Positions 15,246 to 23,174 of a DNA stretch of 64,000 bases are shown piece after piece; the first letter of the stretch is position 1, and the number at the start of each line of letters is the position of its first letter. The notes below the pieces were generated by a model. The model was given only the letters and a program-made list of their open reading frames with translations. It searched no databases and was not told the origin of the DNA. Made by a program: the position numbers and the translations under genes. This DNA is from Chromatiales bacterium (GTDB taxonomy: Bacteria; Pseudomonadota; Gammaproteobacteria; UBA6429). The stretch is taken from positions 62,001 through 126,000 of the forward strand of contig JALTJN010000515.1 of assembly GCA_027076405.1 (NCBI GenBank), given 5' to 3'.

Positions 15246-16553
15246 TTATGCTTGACCATGTTTAGTTTCAACTTCAATTCCGATTTCTTTGAGAAACGGG
15301 GTAGGTAATATACCGCCAGCGCATACAATAACGCCATCATTTTTGACTTTTTCTTCATTATCACCAACATTTAAAACAACATCATTTTCTTCTATGGTTT
15401 TAACTGTTGATGGTAGTACCAGTTTTAAATTTCCATCCTTAACGGCTTGCTTTATTTTGTCCTGGTTTTTTTGTTTTGCGCGAGAGAAAGATTCGCTGCG
15501 ATATGAAATAGTTACTTGTGTCCCTTTTTCTGCTGCAATACTTAATGCGGCTTCAAGTGCACTATCACCACCACCGACAACAAGCACATGCTTGTTTTCA
15601 TATTGAGCAGGATCTATTAATCGATATACGACTTTAGGCTGCTCTTCTCCGGGAACACCTAATTTCCTTGGTGTACCACGTCTTCCAATTGTTAATAATA
15701 CTGAGCGCGTTTTATAGGTGTTTTTATTTGTTGTTACTTCAAAACCATTAGCTGTTTTTACTATGTTGTCCATTTTTTCTTTGTAATTGATTTTTAATTG
15801 CGTTTTCTTTTCAATCGCCAGCCACATTTTTAATAAAGCTTCTTTTGTTGTCTCCCTGATTTTAATTTTTCCAATTACCGGTAAGTTAACCGGTGCCGTC
15901 ATTACAACTTTACCGCGAGGAAAATTAAAAACTGTGCCGCCTAAAGAATCTTGTTCTAATGTTACAGCCCGCAACCCATGTTGTTTTGCTGCTAAACTTG
16001 CCGAAAATCCGGCAGGGCCTGCTCCAACAATAATAACATCAAGATCTTTACCTTTGCCTATACCGCTTAATTTGCGTATAGATTCCATTGCCTGACGACC
16101 TTGTTCAATTGCATTACGAATTAATCCCATACCACCTAATTCACCGGCAATAAATATTCCTGGTATATTTGTTTCAAAATTTTCTGTGACATGAGGAATA
16201 TCAATACCCCGTTTTTCGGTTCCAAAAACGAGTGTGATAGCATCAAAAGGACAAGCTCTTTTACAGGCGCCATGTCCGATACATTTAGTTGGATGAATCA
16301 GATGAGCTTTTCCTTTAATGAGGCCTATCACTTTTCCTTCCGGACAAGCTGTCGTGCAGGCACCACAACCCAGGCATTTACCGGGATCGATAACAGGATG
16401 CAAAGAAGCTGGCTCGGTAAGGCCGGCCTCAGTTACTTCGTGGAGTGTCTTACGGCTGGTTTTGTGTTCTTTTTTAGTAAATGAATAATAAACGAGAATA
16501 AACACGACGGGGATAAGATAAAATAGCCACGTAATGAGGTTTTCTGTAAGCAT
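15246..16553 (-). CDS. Membrane-tethered 2x[4Fe-4S]/FAD/NAD(P) oxidoreductase
   Basis: A 435-residue protein. One N-terminal membrane anchor (about 6-25) is followed by two [4Fe-4S] ferredoxin motifs (CLGCGACTTACP and CIGHGACKRACP, about 60-105), then a thioredoxin-reductase-like fold with FAD motif VGAGPAGFSA (about 177-186) and an NAD(P) motif VVGGGDSALEAA (about 325). The redox CxxC of true thioredoxin reductase is absent, so electrons should pass between NAD(P)H, FAD and the iron-sulfur clusters rather than to a disulfide. Its position in the cytochrome cluster suggests it feeds or drains the membrane electron path. It is coupled to the Sel1/ankyrin gene. Confidence 0.85.
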   Translation of the reverse strand: MLTENLITWLFYLIPVVFILVYYSFTKKEHKTSRKTLHEVTEAGLTEPASLHPVIDPGKCLGCGACTTACPEGKVIGLIKGKAHLIHPTKCIGHGACKRACPFDAITLVFGTEKRGIDIPHVTENFETNIPGIFIAGELGGMGLIRNAIEQGRQAMESIRKLSGIGKGKDLDVIIVGAGPAGFSASLAAKQHGLRAVTLEQDSLGGTVFNFPRGKVVMTAPVNLPVIGKIKIRETTKEALLKMWLAIEKKTQLKINYKEKMDNIVKTANGFEVTTNKNTYKTRSVLLTIGRRGTPRKLGVPGEEQPKVVYRLIDPAQYENKHVLVVGGGDSALEAALSIAAEKGTQVTISYRSESFSRAKQKNQDKIKQAVKDGNLKLVLPSTVKTIEENDVVLNVGDNEEKVKNDGVIVCAGGILPTPFLKEIGIEVETKHGQA

Positions 16554-16696
16554 TACACTATCAACTCCATTTTAATTGTGGAGTTATTATGGTGAATTTT
16601 GCTGCGAAAATCCTTTAAATAGTGAGATAAAATACAAGTTTATTAAAATATTGAGATTAAAATCACATAACTATTATTGTAAGTACGGCTCAAGAG

Positions 16697-17293
16697 TTAG
16701 GCAAAAACAATCCAGGTTGTTGCAATATATTTTACCCCTTCGTTTAACGTGACAGCACGGTGCTCATGTGTCCAGAAAGGTGGAAATAGAACTAACTTTC
16801 CTTTTTCCGGTTTGATTTTGATATCTTGAAATAAAAATTCTGTTTCGCCGCCGGGCCCCGGTACATCATTGAGGTACCAGAGTGCGACTAATTGTCGCTG
16901 GCTAAAGTCATGAGAGCCACCATCAATATGCCAGTGATAATATTCACCCGGGTTATAGCGTTGAATACCATAACCCATGTCTTTGAAAGGCCCTTTGAAA
17001 TATGGGTAAGCTTCTCGAAACTCTTTAATTGCAATGCCCATAGAGCGAAATAAATTATTATCAACATCTTTCCAGTGCTCTTTACCGCTGACAACGAGAT
17101 CGGTCGTTTTTTTCACACTGCTATCTTGTGAGACTGTCTGGCCAATTCGCCCCTGATATTGATCTTCAGTATGTTCTTCAAATCGCTTTATCATATCGTC
17201 ACATAATGCGGCCGGTAGGGCGTTATGCTTTTCAAATATAAAGGTGTTTTCTTTTACTTCTTTGATTGTGGTGAGTGCATCAGTTTGAGACAT
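16697..17293 (-). CDS. 2OG-Fe(II) oxygenase, prolyl-4-hydroxylase-like
   Basis: A 198-residue single-domain oxygenase. Iron ligands are visible as HxD in YYHWHIDGGSHDF (H122, D124) and the distal histidine in PFWTHEHRAV (about 175), with the family's GETEF loop (PGPGGETEFLF). Cytoplasmic, no signal peptide. It starts 20 bases after the 350-residue gene at 17314 and is probably co-transcribed with it. Substrate unknown; a protein or peptide side chain is usual for this fold. Confidence 0.88.
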   Translation of the reverse strand: MSQTDALTTIKEVKENTFIFEKHNALPAALCDDMIKRFEEHTEDQYQGRIGQTVSQDSSVKKTTDLVVSGKEHWKDVDNNLFRSMGIAIKEFREAYPYFKGPFKDMGYGIQRYNPGEYYHWHIDGGSHDFSQRQLVALWYLNDVPGPGGETEFLFQDIKIKPEKGKLVLFPPFWTHEHRAVTLNEGVKYIATTWIVFA

Positions 17294-17313
17294 GGAAGAT
17301 CCTGTGGAAATAA

Positions 17314-18366
17314 TTATAAACGACTTTGCTCGATGATATTTTCAATTTTAGTTTGGCGTGACTTAATATCTGTTACTTCAATTTGCAACACTTGCTGGCA
17401 CAGTGACAACCAGTGTTGTTGGGCTATTTCAATGTATTTAGACATTTTACTTAATGAACCATTTTCATACCACTCATCATAGCTTTTAATTAACGATGGA
17501 CTGAGATCTTTACGCATATTATTCAAATTACCAAAATAAAAATGCCATGAAGCTGCAGAATCTGAATTTAACAGGGCTGGAAGGGTAGTCAGGCTATCTG
17601 CAAGGTGGTCCCGGATTGCTCGAAGCATAATAGAGGCTTTAGAGTGTGGTAATGAATACAGTAACTGATGCCATGCTTCCCCCAGTAATTTGCCTGCCTG
17701 AATCTCTCCCCGTTCATGTTGAATGACATTACCGACTTCAGCTTCGGTCATTTGAACTAGTGCTATATCGAGATTATTTTCACAGTCATAGCAGGCAAAT
17801 GCACGGCCTAGCGCATTGTCTGGTTCATTCCAGCGCCAGGTCTCCAGCTTTTCCCATAACAGTCTTTGAAAACTTTCTTTACGAATAAAAATGTTATTGT
17901 TATGAGACATTGCGGGTGGTGCCGACATGTCTCGTGCATACTCTTTACCTGCAATATAAAGCGTATAGTCATCATGCTGTTGTGTTGATTCAAGATCAGC
18001 AAGAAAAAAGTGAGGCCGGTTATTGAGCCCCATACCACCGCTATAAACGAGCTGAAATTGCTGCAGTTTCCGGTTTATAGAGTCTGATTCAAAAGGTGAA
18101 ATTTTGTCATCTTCAATTTGAATCTCTTCGTATTCATTCTCCTCTAATTCCTCCCATAATGCTTCTCGTTGTCTTAGCCATTTTCCTACAGACTGATTGG
18201 GTAGTGCGGTTGAAAACGTTTCTTTACATTCCCAACGATATAACTCTCTCATTTTTAGCAAGTAGATACACAAGGTATAATCACCGGCATGATTAGCATC
18301 TGCAATGTGGCAATTTTGCTGAACCGTTTTTGTTATTTTAGAAAGAATGTTTTCTTTAGATTGCAT
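17314..18366 (-). CDS. Conserved protein of unknown function (Sfum_1244-like?)
   Basis: A 350-residue soluble protein starting MQSKENILSKITKTVQQNCH. Stretches such as ADANHAGDYTLCIYLLKMRE and YRWECKETFS look familiar from a family I believe is annotated Sfum_1244 in sulfur-metabolising bacteria, but I cannot confirm that. It has tryptophan- and glutamate-rich helices, several histidines (HERGEIQAGKLLGEAWH) and no signal peptide. A metal-binding helical bundle is possible. It lies directly upstream of the oxygenase, so the two may act together. Confidence 0.6.
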   Translation of the reverse strand: MQSKENILSKITKTVQQNCHIADANHAGDYTLCIYLLKMRELYRWECKETFSTALPNQSVGKWLRQREALWEELEENEYEEIQIEDDKISPFESDSINRKLQQFQLVYSGGMGLNNRPHFFLADLESTQQHDDYTLYIAGKEYARDMSAPPAMSHNNNIFIRKESFQRLLWEKLETWRWNEPDNALGRAFACYDCENNLDIALVQMTEAEVGNVIQHERGEIQAGKLLGEAWHQLLYSLPHSKASIMLRAIRDHLADSLTTLPALLNSDSAASWHFYFGNLNNMRKDLSPSLIKSYDEWYENGSLSKMSKYIEIAQQHWLSLCQQVLQIEVTDIKSRQTKIENIIEQSRL

Positions 18367-18539
18367 GTCATTAGGTTACCTTACTTTTGAGGTATTGAAG
18401 CAGCTAAATAGTTGAGTAAAATACTACACTTAGTTGATTATATGCTCAAATGGTTAAATTAAGCGTATAATACCGAATAATTACATATAGTATTAACATT
18501 ACAAAAATACTTTATCTTATTGTTTTTAGAGGAATAAAT

Positions 18540-19088
18540 GTGAGAATCAAAAGTCGCTGGAGTAAAAGAGGCAAAACCCATACGGTGGAAGAAATTGCTG
18601 GTGCAGTTGCCTTCATCACATGGCGCATAGCGGGAAATTGTTTGCTGAGTCTTGAGAATAATGATTTCCAGACAGATACTCATGAGCAACGCCTTAATAT
18701 CATCACTGAATTCCTGATTTTTACTATTCATATGATCGATCGAATGACCATCGAGAACTTTGATGACAATGAACGAGTTCGTTTTATTACTGAGCTGGTG
18801 ACTAAAACATCAAAGCATCTAGAAGATAACAAACGGGATTTAATTGGTAGCGGAGAGTATCGCGATGAATTTGTGACTCGTTTGAATGAACGTATCAATG
18901 ATTACTCTGAATTCTCATATGACGAAAAGGATGGTCCGAGCTTTCCTATGAAACGCTTTTTTGGTGATAAAGTAGCGCTCATTATGGGCGAGAAAAATCA
19001 AAAATGGGTAGCCGATCAGGTCATTGAAATTGAAGTGCGCGATATTATGCAGCATTTGAAAAAGTCTGTTCCCAATTTATTTAAATAA
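18540..19088 (+). CDS. Conserved hypothetical protein
   Basis: A 182-residue, mainly helical cytoplasmic protein. The start is GTG 18540: an AGAGGA ribosome site lies about 8 bases upstream, and the overlapping ATG at 18538 runs straight into a stop. No known domain recognised; features are an N-terminal basic tail (RIKSRWSKRGK), a helical centre and an acidic linker. It converges on the CheY-like gene with only one base between the stops. Confidence 0.65.
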   Translation: MRIKSRWSKRGKTHTVEEIAGAVAFITWRIAGNCLLSLENNDFQTDTHEQRLNIITEFLIFTIHMIDRMTIENFDDNERVRFITELVTKTSKHLEDNKRDLIGSGEYRDEFVTRLNERINDYSEFSYDEKDGPSFPMKRFFGDKVALIMGEKNQKWVADQVIEIEVRDIMQHLKKSVPNLFK

Positions 19089-19089
19089 A

Positions 19090-19452
19090 TTAGTTCACCA
19101 ATTTATTTACGGCTTTCATTAGTCTGTCGGGATCAAAAGGTTTTTGTAGCCAACCTGTTGCGCCCATTCTTTTTGCTTTGTCTTTCTTAAAATTACTACT
19201 TTCAGTGGTTAGCATGATAATCGGGATGTGTTCATAGCCGGCGAGTCGGCGCACTTTGCTGACCATACTAATCCCGGTCATATTCGGCATATTGATGTCA
19301 GACAAGATCATGTCAAACTTCTGATTTCGTGTCGCACTTAAGCCTTCTACACCATCATTAGCCGTGGTTACAGTATGTCCATTTTCTACAAGAACAGCTT
19401 CGACTAAATCACGTATAACCCTGGAATCATCGACGGTCAGTATTTTTGCCAT
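19090..19452 (-). CDS. CheY-like single-domain response regulator
   Basis: A 120-residue receiver domain without an output domain. The acidic pocket is DD at 8-9, the phospho-acceptor is D52 (LSDINMPNMTG), with the conserved threonine in MLTTESS (about 82) and lysine in LQKPF (about 104). It should relay phosphate to another protein, such as a chemotaxis or pilus motor switch or an enzyme. The next gene on the same strand is an HD-GYP phosphodiesterase with a 96-base gap, a possible partner. No histidine kinase is nearby. Confidence 0.92.
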   Translation of the reverse strand: MAKILTVDDSRVIRDLVEAVLVENGHTVTTANDGVEGLSATRNQKFDMILSDINMPNMTGISMVSKVRRLAGYEHIPIIMLTTESSNFKKDKAKRMGATGWLQKPFDPDRLMKAVNKLVN

Positions 19453-19548
19453 GATATTTAACCTTTTTTCTTTGATTGAATTAAGTTAATTATCGTCAGA
19501 ATATCAATAAACTTTAGAAGGTATTATTTGATAAGGCGAAGAAAGAGT

Positions 19549-20817
19549 TTAAATCAGCGACTCTTCATTTATAATTTTTTGTGTGTCGATATTATATTCT
19601 TTAGGATCGGCAATACGGCGAATCTCTGGCTTGCCATCTCTCTTATCCCAAATTGAGCTGGCAAGATTGATTAACTTTCGACGTGGATAAAACTCTTTAT
19701 CACGGTTCATGACTAATATAATAACAGGCTTAAGGCGCTGGTTATCATTAAGTTTAACGACGATGCCGATATGCCCGGTTTTAAGCTCAACCACACTTCC
19801 AATTGGGTATATGCCTAATGTCCTTATAAAAACTTCCATTAATTTTTGATCAAAGTTTTCGGGCATCCATTCATATAACCGTTGCATTGCTTCATGTGGT
19901 GTCATGCCATCGTGATAAACTCGATCGCTAGTAACGGCATCATAGACATCAGTTATCGTTACAATTTTTGTGAAATAGGTAATTTCCTGTTTAGAAAGGC
20001 TGTCTGGGTAACCACTCGCATTAAGACGTTCATGATGACTTTTTACAATAGATAAAACTTCTTGAGATAAACTATTATCTTTGAGTAGCATTTCATAGCC
20101 TTTTTGCGGATGCGTTTTCATAATTTCAAATTCATCCTGACTCAATTTACCCGGTTTGTTGAGTACTTCTAAGGGAACCTGCATTTTTCCTATATCATGC
20201 AATAAGGCACCTAAACCCAGTTCATGTAACTCTTCAGTGGATAAGTCCAGGGCACGACCAAGTGTTAATGATAAGACACAGACATTCAGACTATGAATTG
20301 CGGTATATTCATCACGTTTTTTTAGTTGCGTTAACCACATCGAAGCATCAAGGTTATTTACAATATTGTTAGCTAATTCCGCAACTAGAGTTTTAGCTCG
20401 TTCAGTATCAACAACTTTCCCCATTTTGGCTTGTGATAGCATTTCTTCAATATAGATGCGTGTCTTGTCACGCGATTTGCGTGCAGAAATTAAATTATCG
20501 GTAAAAGCATTTTTATCAAACTTGGACCTTTTTAGCGTAACAGTATCTGTGAAATCTATTTTAGTTGGCTTACGCTTTTTCTTTCGAGCTGGTTTTTGAA
20601 TGGTTTTAGAAATGGTTCTTAACTTACGAGTCAGTTCAATCGGGGTCTTTTCAGTATCAACATAAACATAGTTACATGTTGATTGCAGCTGCTGAATTTC
20701 TTCAATTTCCTTTATTTTGAACCCCTGAAATAGAAAGGGTGACTCAATCCATGGAATATCCAGATCAGAAACATGCATCCCTAATTTTAAGTTTTCACTG
20801 AATACTTTTATTTTCAT
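19549..20817 (-). CDS. HD-GYP cyclic-di-GMP phosphodiesterase
   Basis: A 422-residue cytoplasmic enzyme. The N-terminal about 120 residues match the DUF3391 domain that often precedes HD-GYP. The HD-GYP domain spans about 165-350 with HD in LLHDIGK (207-208), the signature HHERLNASGYP (261-271) and a further TDVYDAVTSDR stretch. All metal and GYP residues are present, so it should hydrolyse c-di-GMP. A lysine/arginine-rich linker (PARKKKRKPTK) separates the domains. Likely antagonist of the GGDEF protein at 34237 and acting on the PilZ protein at 51650 through the shared second messenger. Confidence 0.93.
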   Translation of the reverse strand: MKIKVFSENLKLGMHVSDLDIPWIESPFLFQGFKIKEIEEIQQLQSTCNYVYVDTEKTPIELTRKLRTISKTIQKPARKKKRKPTKIDFTDTVTLKRSKFDKNAFTDNLISARKSRDKTRIYIEEMLSQAKMGKVVDTERAKTLVAELANNIVNNLDASMWLTQLKKRDEYTAIHSLNVCVLSLTLGRALDLSTEELHELGLGALLHDIGKMQVPLEVLNKPGKLSQDEFEIMKTHPQKGYEMLLKDNSLSQEVLSIVKSHHERLNASGYPDSLSKQEITYFTKIVTITDVYDAVTSDRVYHDGMTPHEAMQRLYEWMPENFDQKLMEVFIRTLGIYPIGSVVELKTGHIGIVVKLNDNQRLKPVIILVMNRDKEFYPRRKLINLASSIWDKRDGKPEIRRIADPKEYNIDTQKIINEESLI

Positions 20818-20892
20818 AATTTAAGAATTTTTATACTAAATTGCACTGACATTTATCGGCAATCCCATTTGTTTCTTTAAAACTCAGGCAAT

Positions 20893-20923
20893 AAAAAAGC
20901 CAGGGCTGAGCCTGGCTTTTTTT
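20893..20923. terminator. Bidirectional terminator
   Basis: A stem GCCAGG/CCTGGC with loop GCTGA is flanked by A6 on the left and T7 on the right, so it can stop transcripts from either strand. It lies downstream of the minus-strand 64-residue gene and upstream of the HD-GYP gene. Confidence 0.92.
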
Positions 20924-20949
20924 AAAAACAAAGGGTACGTACAGGCTAA

Positions 20950-21144
20950 TTACTTAGTCCAGTTACCAAAGTTTTCAGTTGTGTGCGCTTGCCCATCTTC
21001 AAAACCAGCTGAATAAGCTTCGTTTACACGTTGTTCTTCACGCTCAGGGTTATTTACATAACCACCTTGCCATCCTTGTATGTATTCAGCGTCTACGCCC
21101 ATTTCTTCCATTTTAGTGCATGCATCATAATATTCTGTGTTCAT
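20950..21144 (-). CDS. Small protein, unknown (weak RMF-like look)
   Basis: A 64-residue protein with a good AGGAG ribosome site. The motif pattern YIQGWQGGYVNNP followed by EAYSAGFEDGQ recalls small ribosome-modulation-factor-like proteins, but it lacks their basic character, so I leave it unnamed. It is transcribed alone and closed by the strong terminator at 20893-20923. Confidence 0.65.
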   Translation of the reverse strand: MNTEYYDACTKMEEMGVDAEYIQGWQGGYVNNPEREEQRVNEAYSAGFEDGQAHTTENFGNWTK

Positions 21145-21499
21145 TGGTGTATCTCCTCGGAATAATCCGGTAATTATCTCAAATTTATAAACAAATGTAC
21201 AAATTCTTTATCAGCTTTTCCTGTTAATTATCAGGAAATCTCCAATTACAGCGTACAGTTACTTCAATGAGACGCTGCTTCAACCAGAACTGATTTGTCT
21301 AATAACCACGTAAAAAGCATGGTTAAAATAGTTATGTTCGCAAGTATACAAAGCTAGGAAGCCAGACAATATATCCCTATAGGGCAGGTTTATGTTTGGA
21401 TAACCCTATCCAAAAGATAATAACCAAGTTGGTGCGTCAGGTATGGGTTTCAGGATATAATAGAGCGCTATTATAGACCATTTTGAGAGAATTGAAGAT
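21145..21499. other. Intergenic region between divergent small genes
   Basis: About 355 bases without a gene. It contains a perfect 8+4+8 palindrome (21395-21414, listed separately) and a TATAAT box at 21456-21461 that is a good -10 candidate for the Sel1 gene; no strong -35 at proper spacing was found. A second short inverted repeat, ATCCCTATAGGG, lies near 21373-21384. Confidence 0.45.
21395..21414. promoter_or_regulatory. Perfect 8+4+8 palindrome, possible operator
   Basis: TTTGGATA-ACCC-TATCCAAA is a perfect inverted repeat about 40 bases upstream of the TATAAT box of the Sel1 gene, the usual place for an activator or upstream repressor site. It has no T-run. The regulator is unknown. 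Confidence 0.4.
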
Positions 21500-21931
21500 A
21501 TGACAACAGAAGCTGCAGAGATTGTAGAATTTAACAGTGCCATGACAGCATTTGACACCAAGCAGTTTTCAACTGCTGCCCAGCTGCTTACGCCTTTTGC
21601 AGAAAAAGGTAATGCCGATGCACAACATCGATGTGCAATTATGTTTCAAAATGGCTTAGGCGTAGCACCAAATGAAGAGAGAGCTCTTAAATATATGAAG
21701 TCTGCTGCAGAACAAGGTCATCCTGTTGCTCAACACGGGCTTGGCTTTATGTACATGGAAGGTGAGTGCGTAGAGAAAAATGCTGAAGAAGCACTTAAAT
21801 GGTTTATGAAAGCAGCAGAGCAAGACATGGTGGGTTCAATGACAACCATTGCGATGATGTATGAAGAAGGCAAGGGAGTGGAGAAAAATCCTGAACTAGC
21901 CAAAGAGTGGTACGCCAAAGCAGGCTTTTAA
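21500..21931 (+). CDS. Sel1-like repeat protein
   Basis: A 143-residue protein without a signal peptide. It has three Sel1-like repeats of about 36 residues (AQHRCAIMFQNGLGV, AQHGLGFMYMEGECV, SMTTIAMMYEEGKGV, each followed by an AL.Y..AAEQG-type helix). Such repeats mediate protein-protein contacts. It is cytoplasmic by appearance, unlike the secreted Sel1/ankyrin protein at 13397. Single-gene unit with its own likely promoter. Confidence 0.88.
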   Translation: MTTEAAEIVEFNSAMTAFDTKQFSTAAQLLTPFAEKGNADAQHRCAIMFQNGLGVAPNEERALKYMKSAAEQGHPVAQHGLGFMYMEGECVEKNAEEALKWFMKAAEQDMVGSMTTIAMMYEEGKGVEKNPELAKEWYAKAGF

Positions 21932-22124
21932 TTTTAAAATTCCTTCTGTCCATTTTGGGGGCGTTAAAAAGCATATGCGAAATGCTCATTTACTGATCGT
22001 AAACTCCGCTTTCTCATATACTTTTTGCCTTCCCAAAAAGAACATAAGAAACTTTAAAAGGCTTTTGTAAAAAATTTAGTTATAAGCAGTTATATTAAAA
22101 TAATTATTAGATGGTATTTATGAA

Positions 22125-23165
22125 ATGCGTCCTGCACATTTAGTTTCGGTTTTAGATAAAGAATTTTTGAGTGTTCATGACGGGCATCATACGCCTGTTA
22201 TGTTGTGGGGTGCGCCGGGTGTCGGTAAGTCTCAGATCATTTCACAAATTGCGAAGCGACATAATGCGCCATTAATTGATATACGTTTGTCGCAAATGGA
22301 ACCGAGTGATTTACGTGGTATACCTTTTCGCGATGGTGATAAAGTGGAGTGGGCTATTCCTTCGATGTTGCCAAGTGTTGAAACACACGGTGAAGAAGGC
22401 ATTTTATTTCTCGATGAAATTACTTCAGCACCACCAAGTGTTTCTGCTGCTGCTTATCAGTTAATTTTAGATCGCAAACTTGGTGATTATGAAGTTCCAA
22501 AAGGCTGGGCAATTTTTGCTGCAGGTAACCGTCAGGGGGATCGTGGTGTGACATACACCATGCCAGCACCATTAGCAAATCGTTTTTCGCATTTTGATTT
22601 CGAAGTCAATGTTGATGACTGGGTCGCCTGGGCTTATAAAAATAATATCGATGATCGTGTGATTGCTTTTGTTCGTTTTCGTCCTGAACTTTTATTTGAA
22701 TTTGATCCGGCTCATAATCCGGTTGCCTTTCCGTCACCTCGTTCATGGGAATTTGCACATCGTGCAGTACAAAAGTTTGAACATCAAAATGATGTTCGTT
22801 TAGGTGCTTTACAAGCCTGTGTTGGTCCAGCTGCGGGTATAGAGTTAAATGCTTTTATTGCAAATCTGGATCAACTTCCTGATATCTCGGCAATTTTAAA
22901 AGGTGAGCAGGTTAGTGCTCCAACAGAAATTGATTTGCAATATGCGGTTGCTTCTTCATTGGTGGGGCATGCAATACGTGTTCAGGACAAAGAGGAAGCT
23001 CAAACTGTACATGGACATATATTAAATTATGCTTCTGTTTTTCCGCAGCGGGAAATGGGTGTTATGCTGGTTTCAGATATGCATCGTGCAATTGGTAATG
23101 ATATTTTTGCTGTTCCCGAATTTGCACAGTGGTCGAATGCAATAGCTGACGTGCTTTTGTATTAA
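22125..23165 (+). CDS. MoxR-family AAA+ ATPase
   Basis: A 346-residue AAA+ ATPase. Walker A is GAPGVGKS (29-36), Walker B is ILFLDEITSAPPS (about 93-105), and a sensor region AAGNRQGDRG follows. MoxR ATPases usually work with a VWA-domain partner as chaperones that help assemble or insert cofactors into enzyme complexes. The next gene, 9 bases on, encodes just such a VWA partner. The DsrS-like gene follows, suggesting a client in sulfur metabolism, though that is inference. Confidence 0.9.
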   Translation: MRPAHLVSVLDKEFLSVHDGHHTPVMLWGAPGVGKSQIISQIAKRHNAPLIDIRLSQMEPSDLRGIPFRDGDKVEWAIPSMLPSVETHGEEGILFLDEITSAPPSVSAAAYQLILDRKLGDYEVPKGWAIFAAGNRQGDRGVTYTMPAPLANRFSHFDFEVNVDDWVAWAYKNNIDDRVIAFVRFRPELLFEFDPAHNPVAFPSPRSWEFAHRAVQKFEHQNDVRLGALQACVGPAAGIELNAFIANLDQLPDISAILKGEQVSAPTEIDLQYAVASSLVGHAIRVQDKEEAQTVHGHILNYASVFPQREMGVMLVSDMHRAIGNDIFAVPEFAQWSNAIADVLLY

Positions 23166-23174
23166 ACATTATCA

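Noticed and set aside
15245..15370. N-terminal extension of the Sel1/ankyrin protein
   Set aside because: The extra 42 codons lie inside the oxidoreductase gene and would bury the signal peptide; starts at 15244 or 15259 give a proper secretion signal.
15246..16553. Second thioredoxin reductase
   Set aside because: The fold is similar but the redox CxxC is absent and two ferredoxin motifs plus a membrane anchor are added; true TrxB is at 52454.
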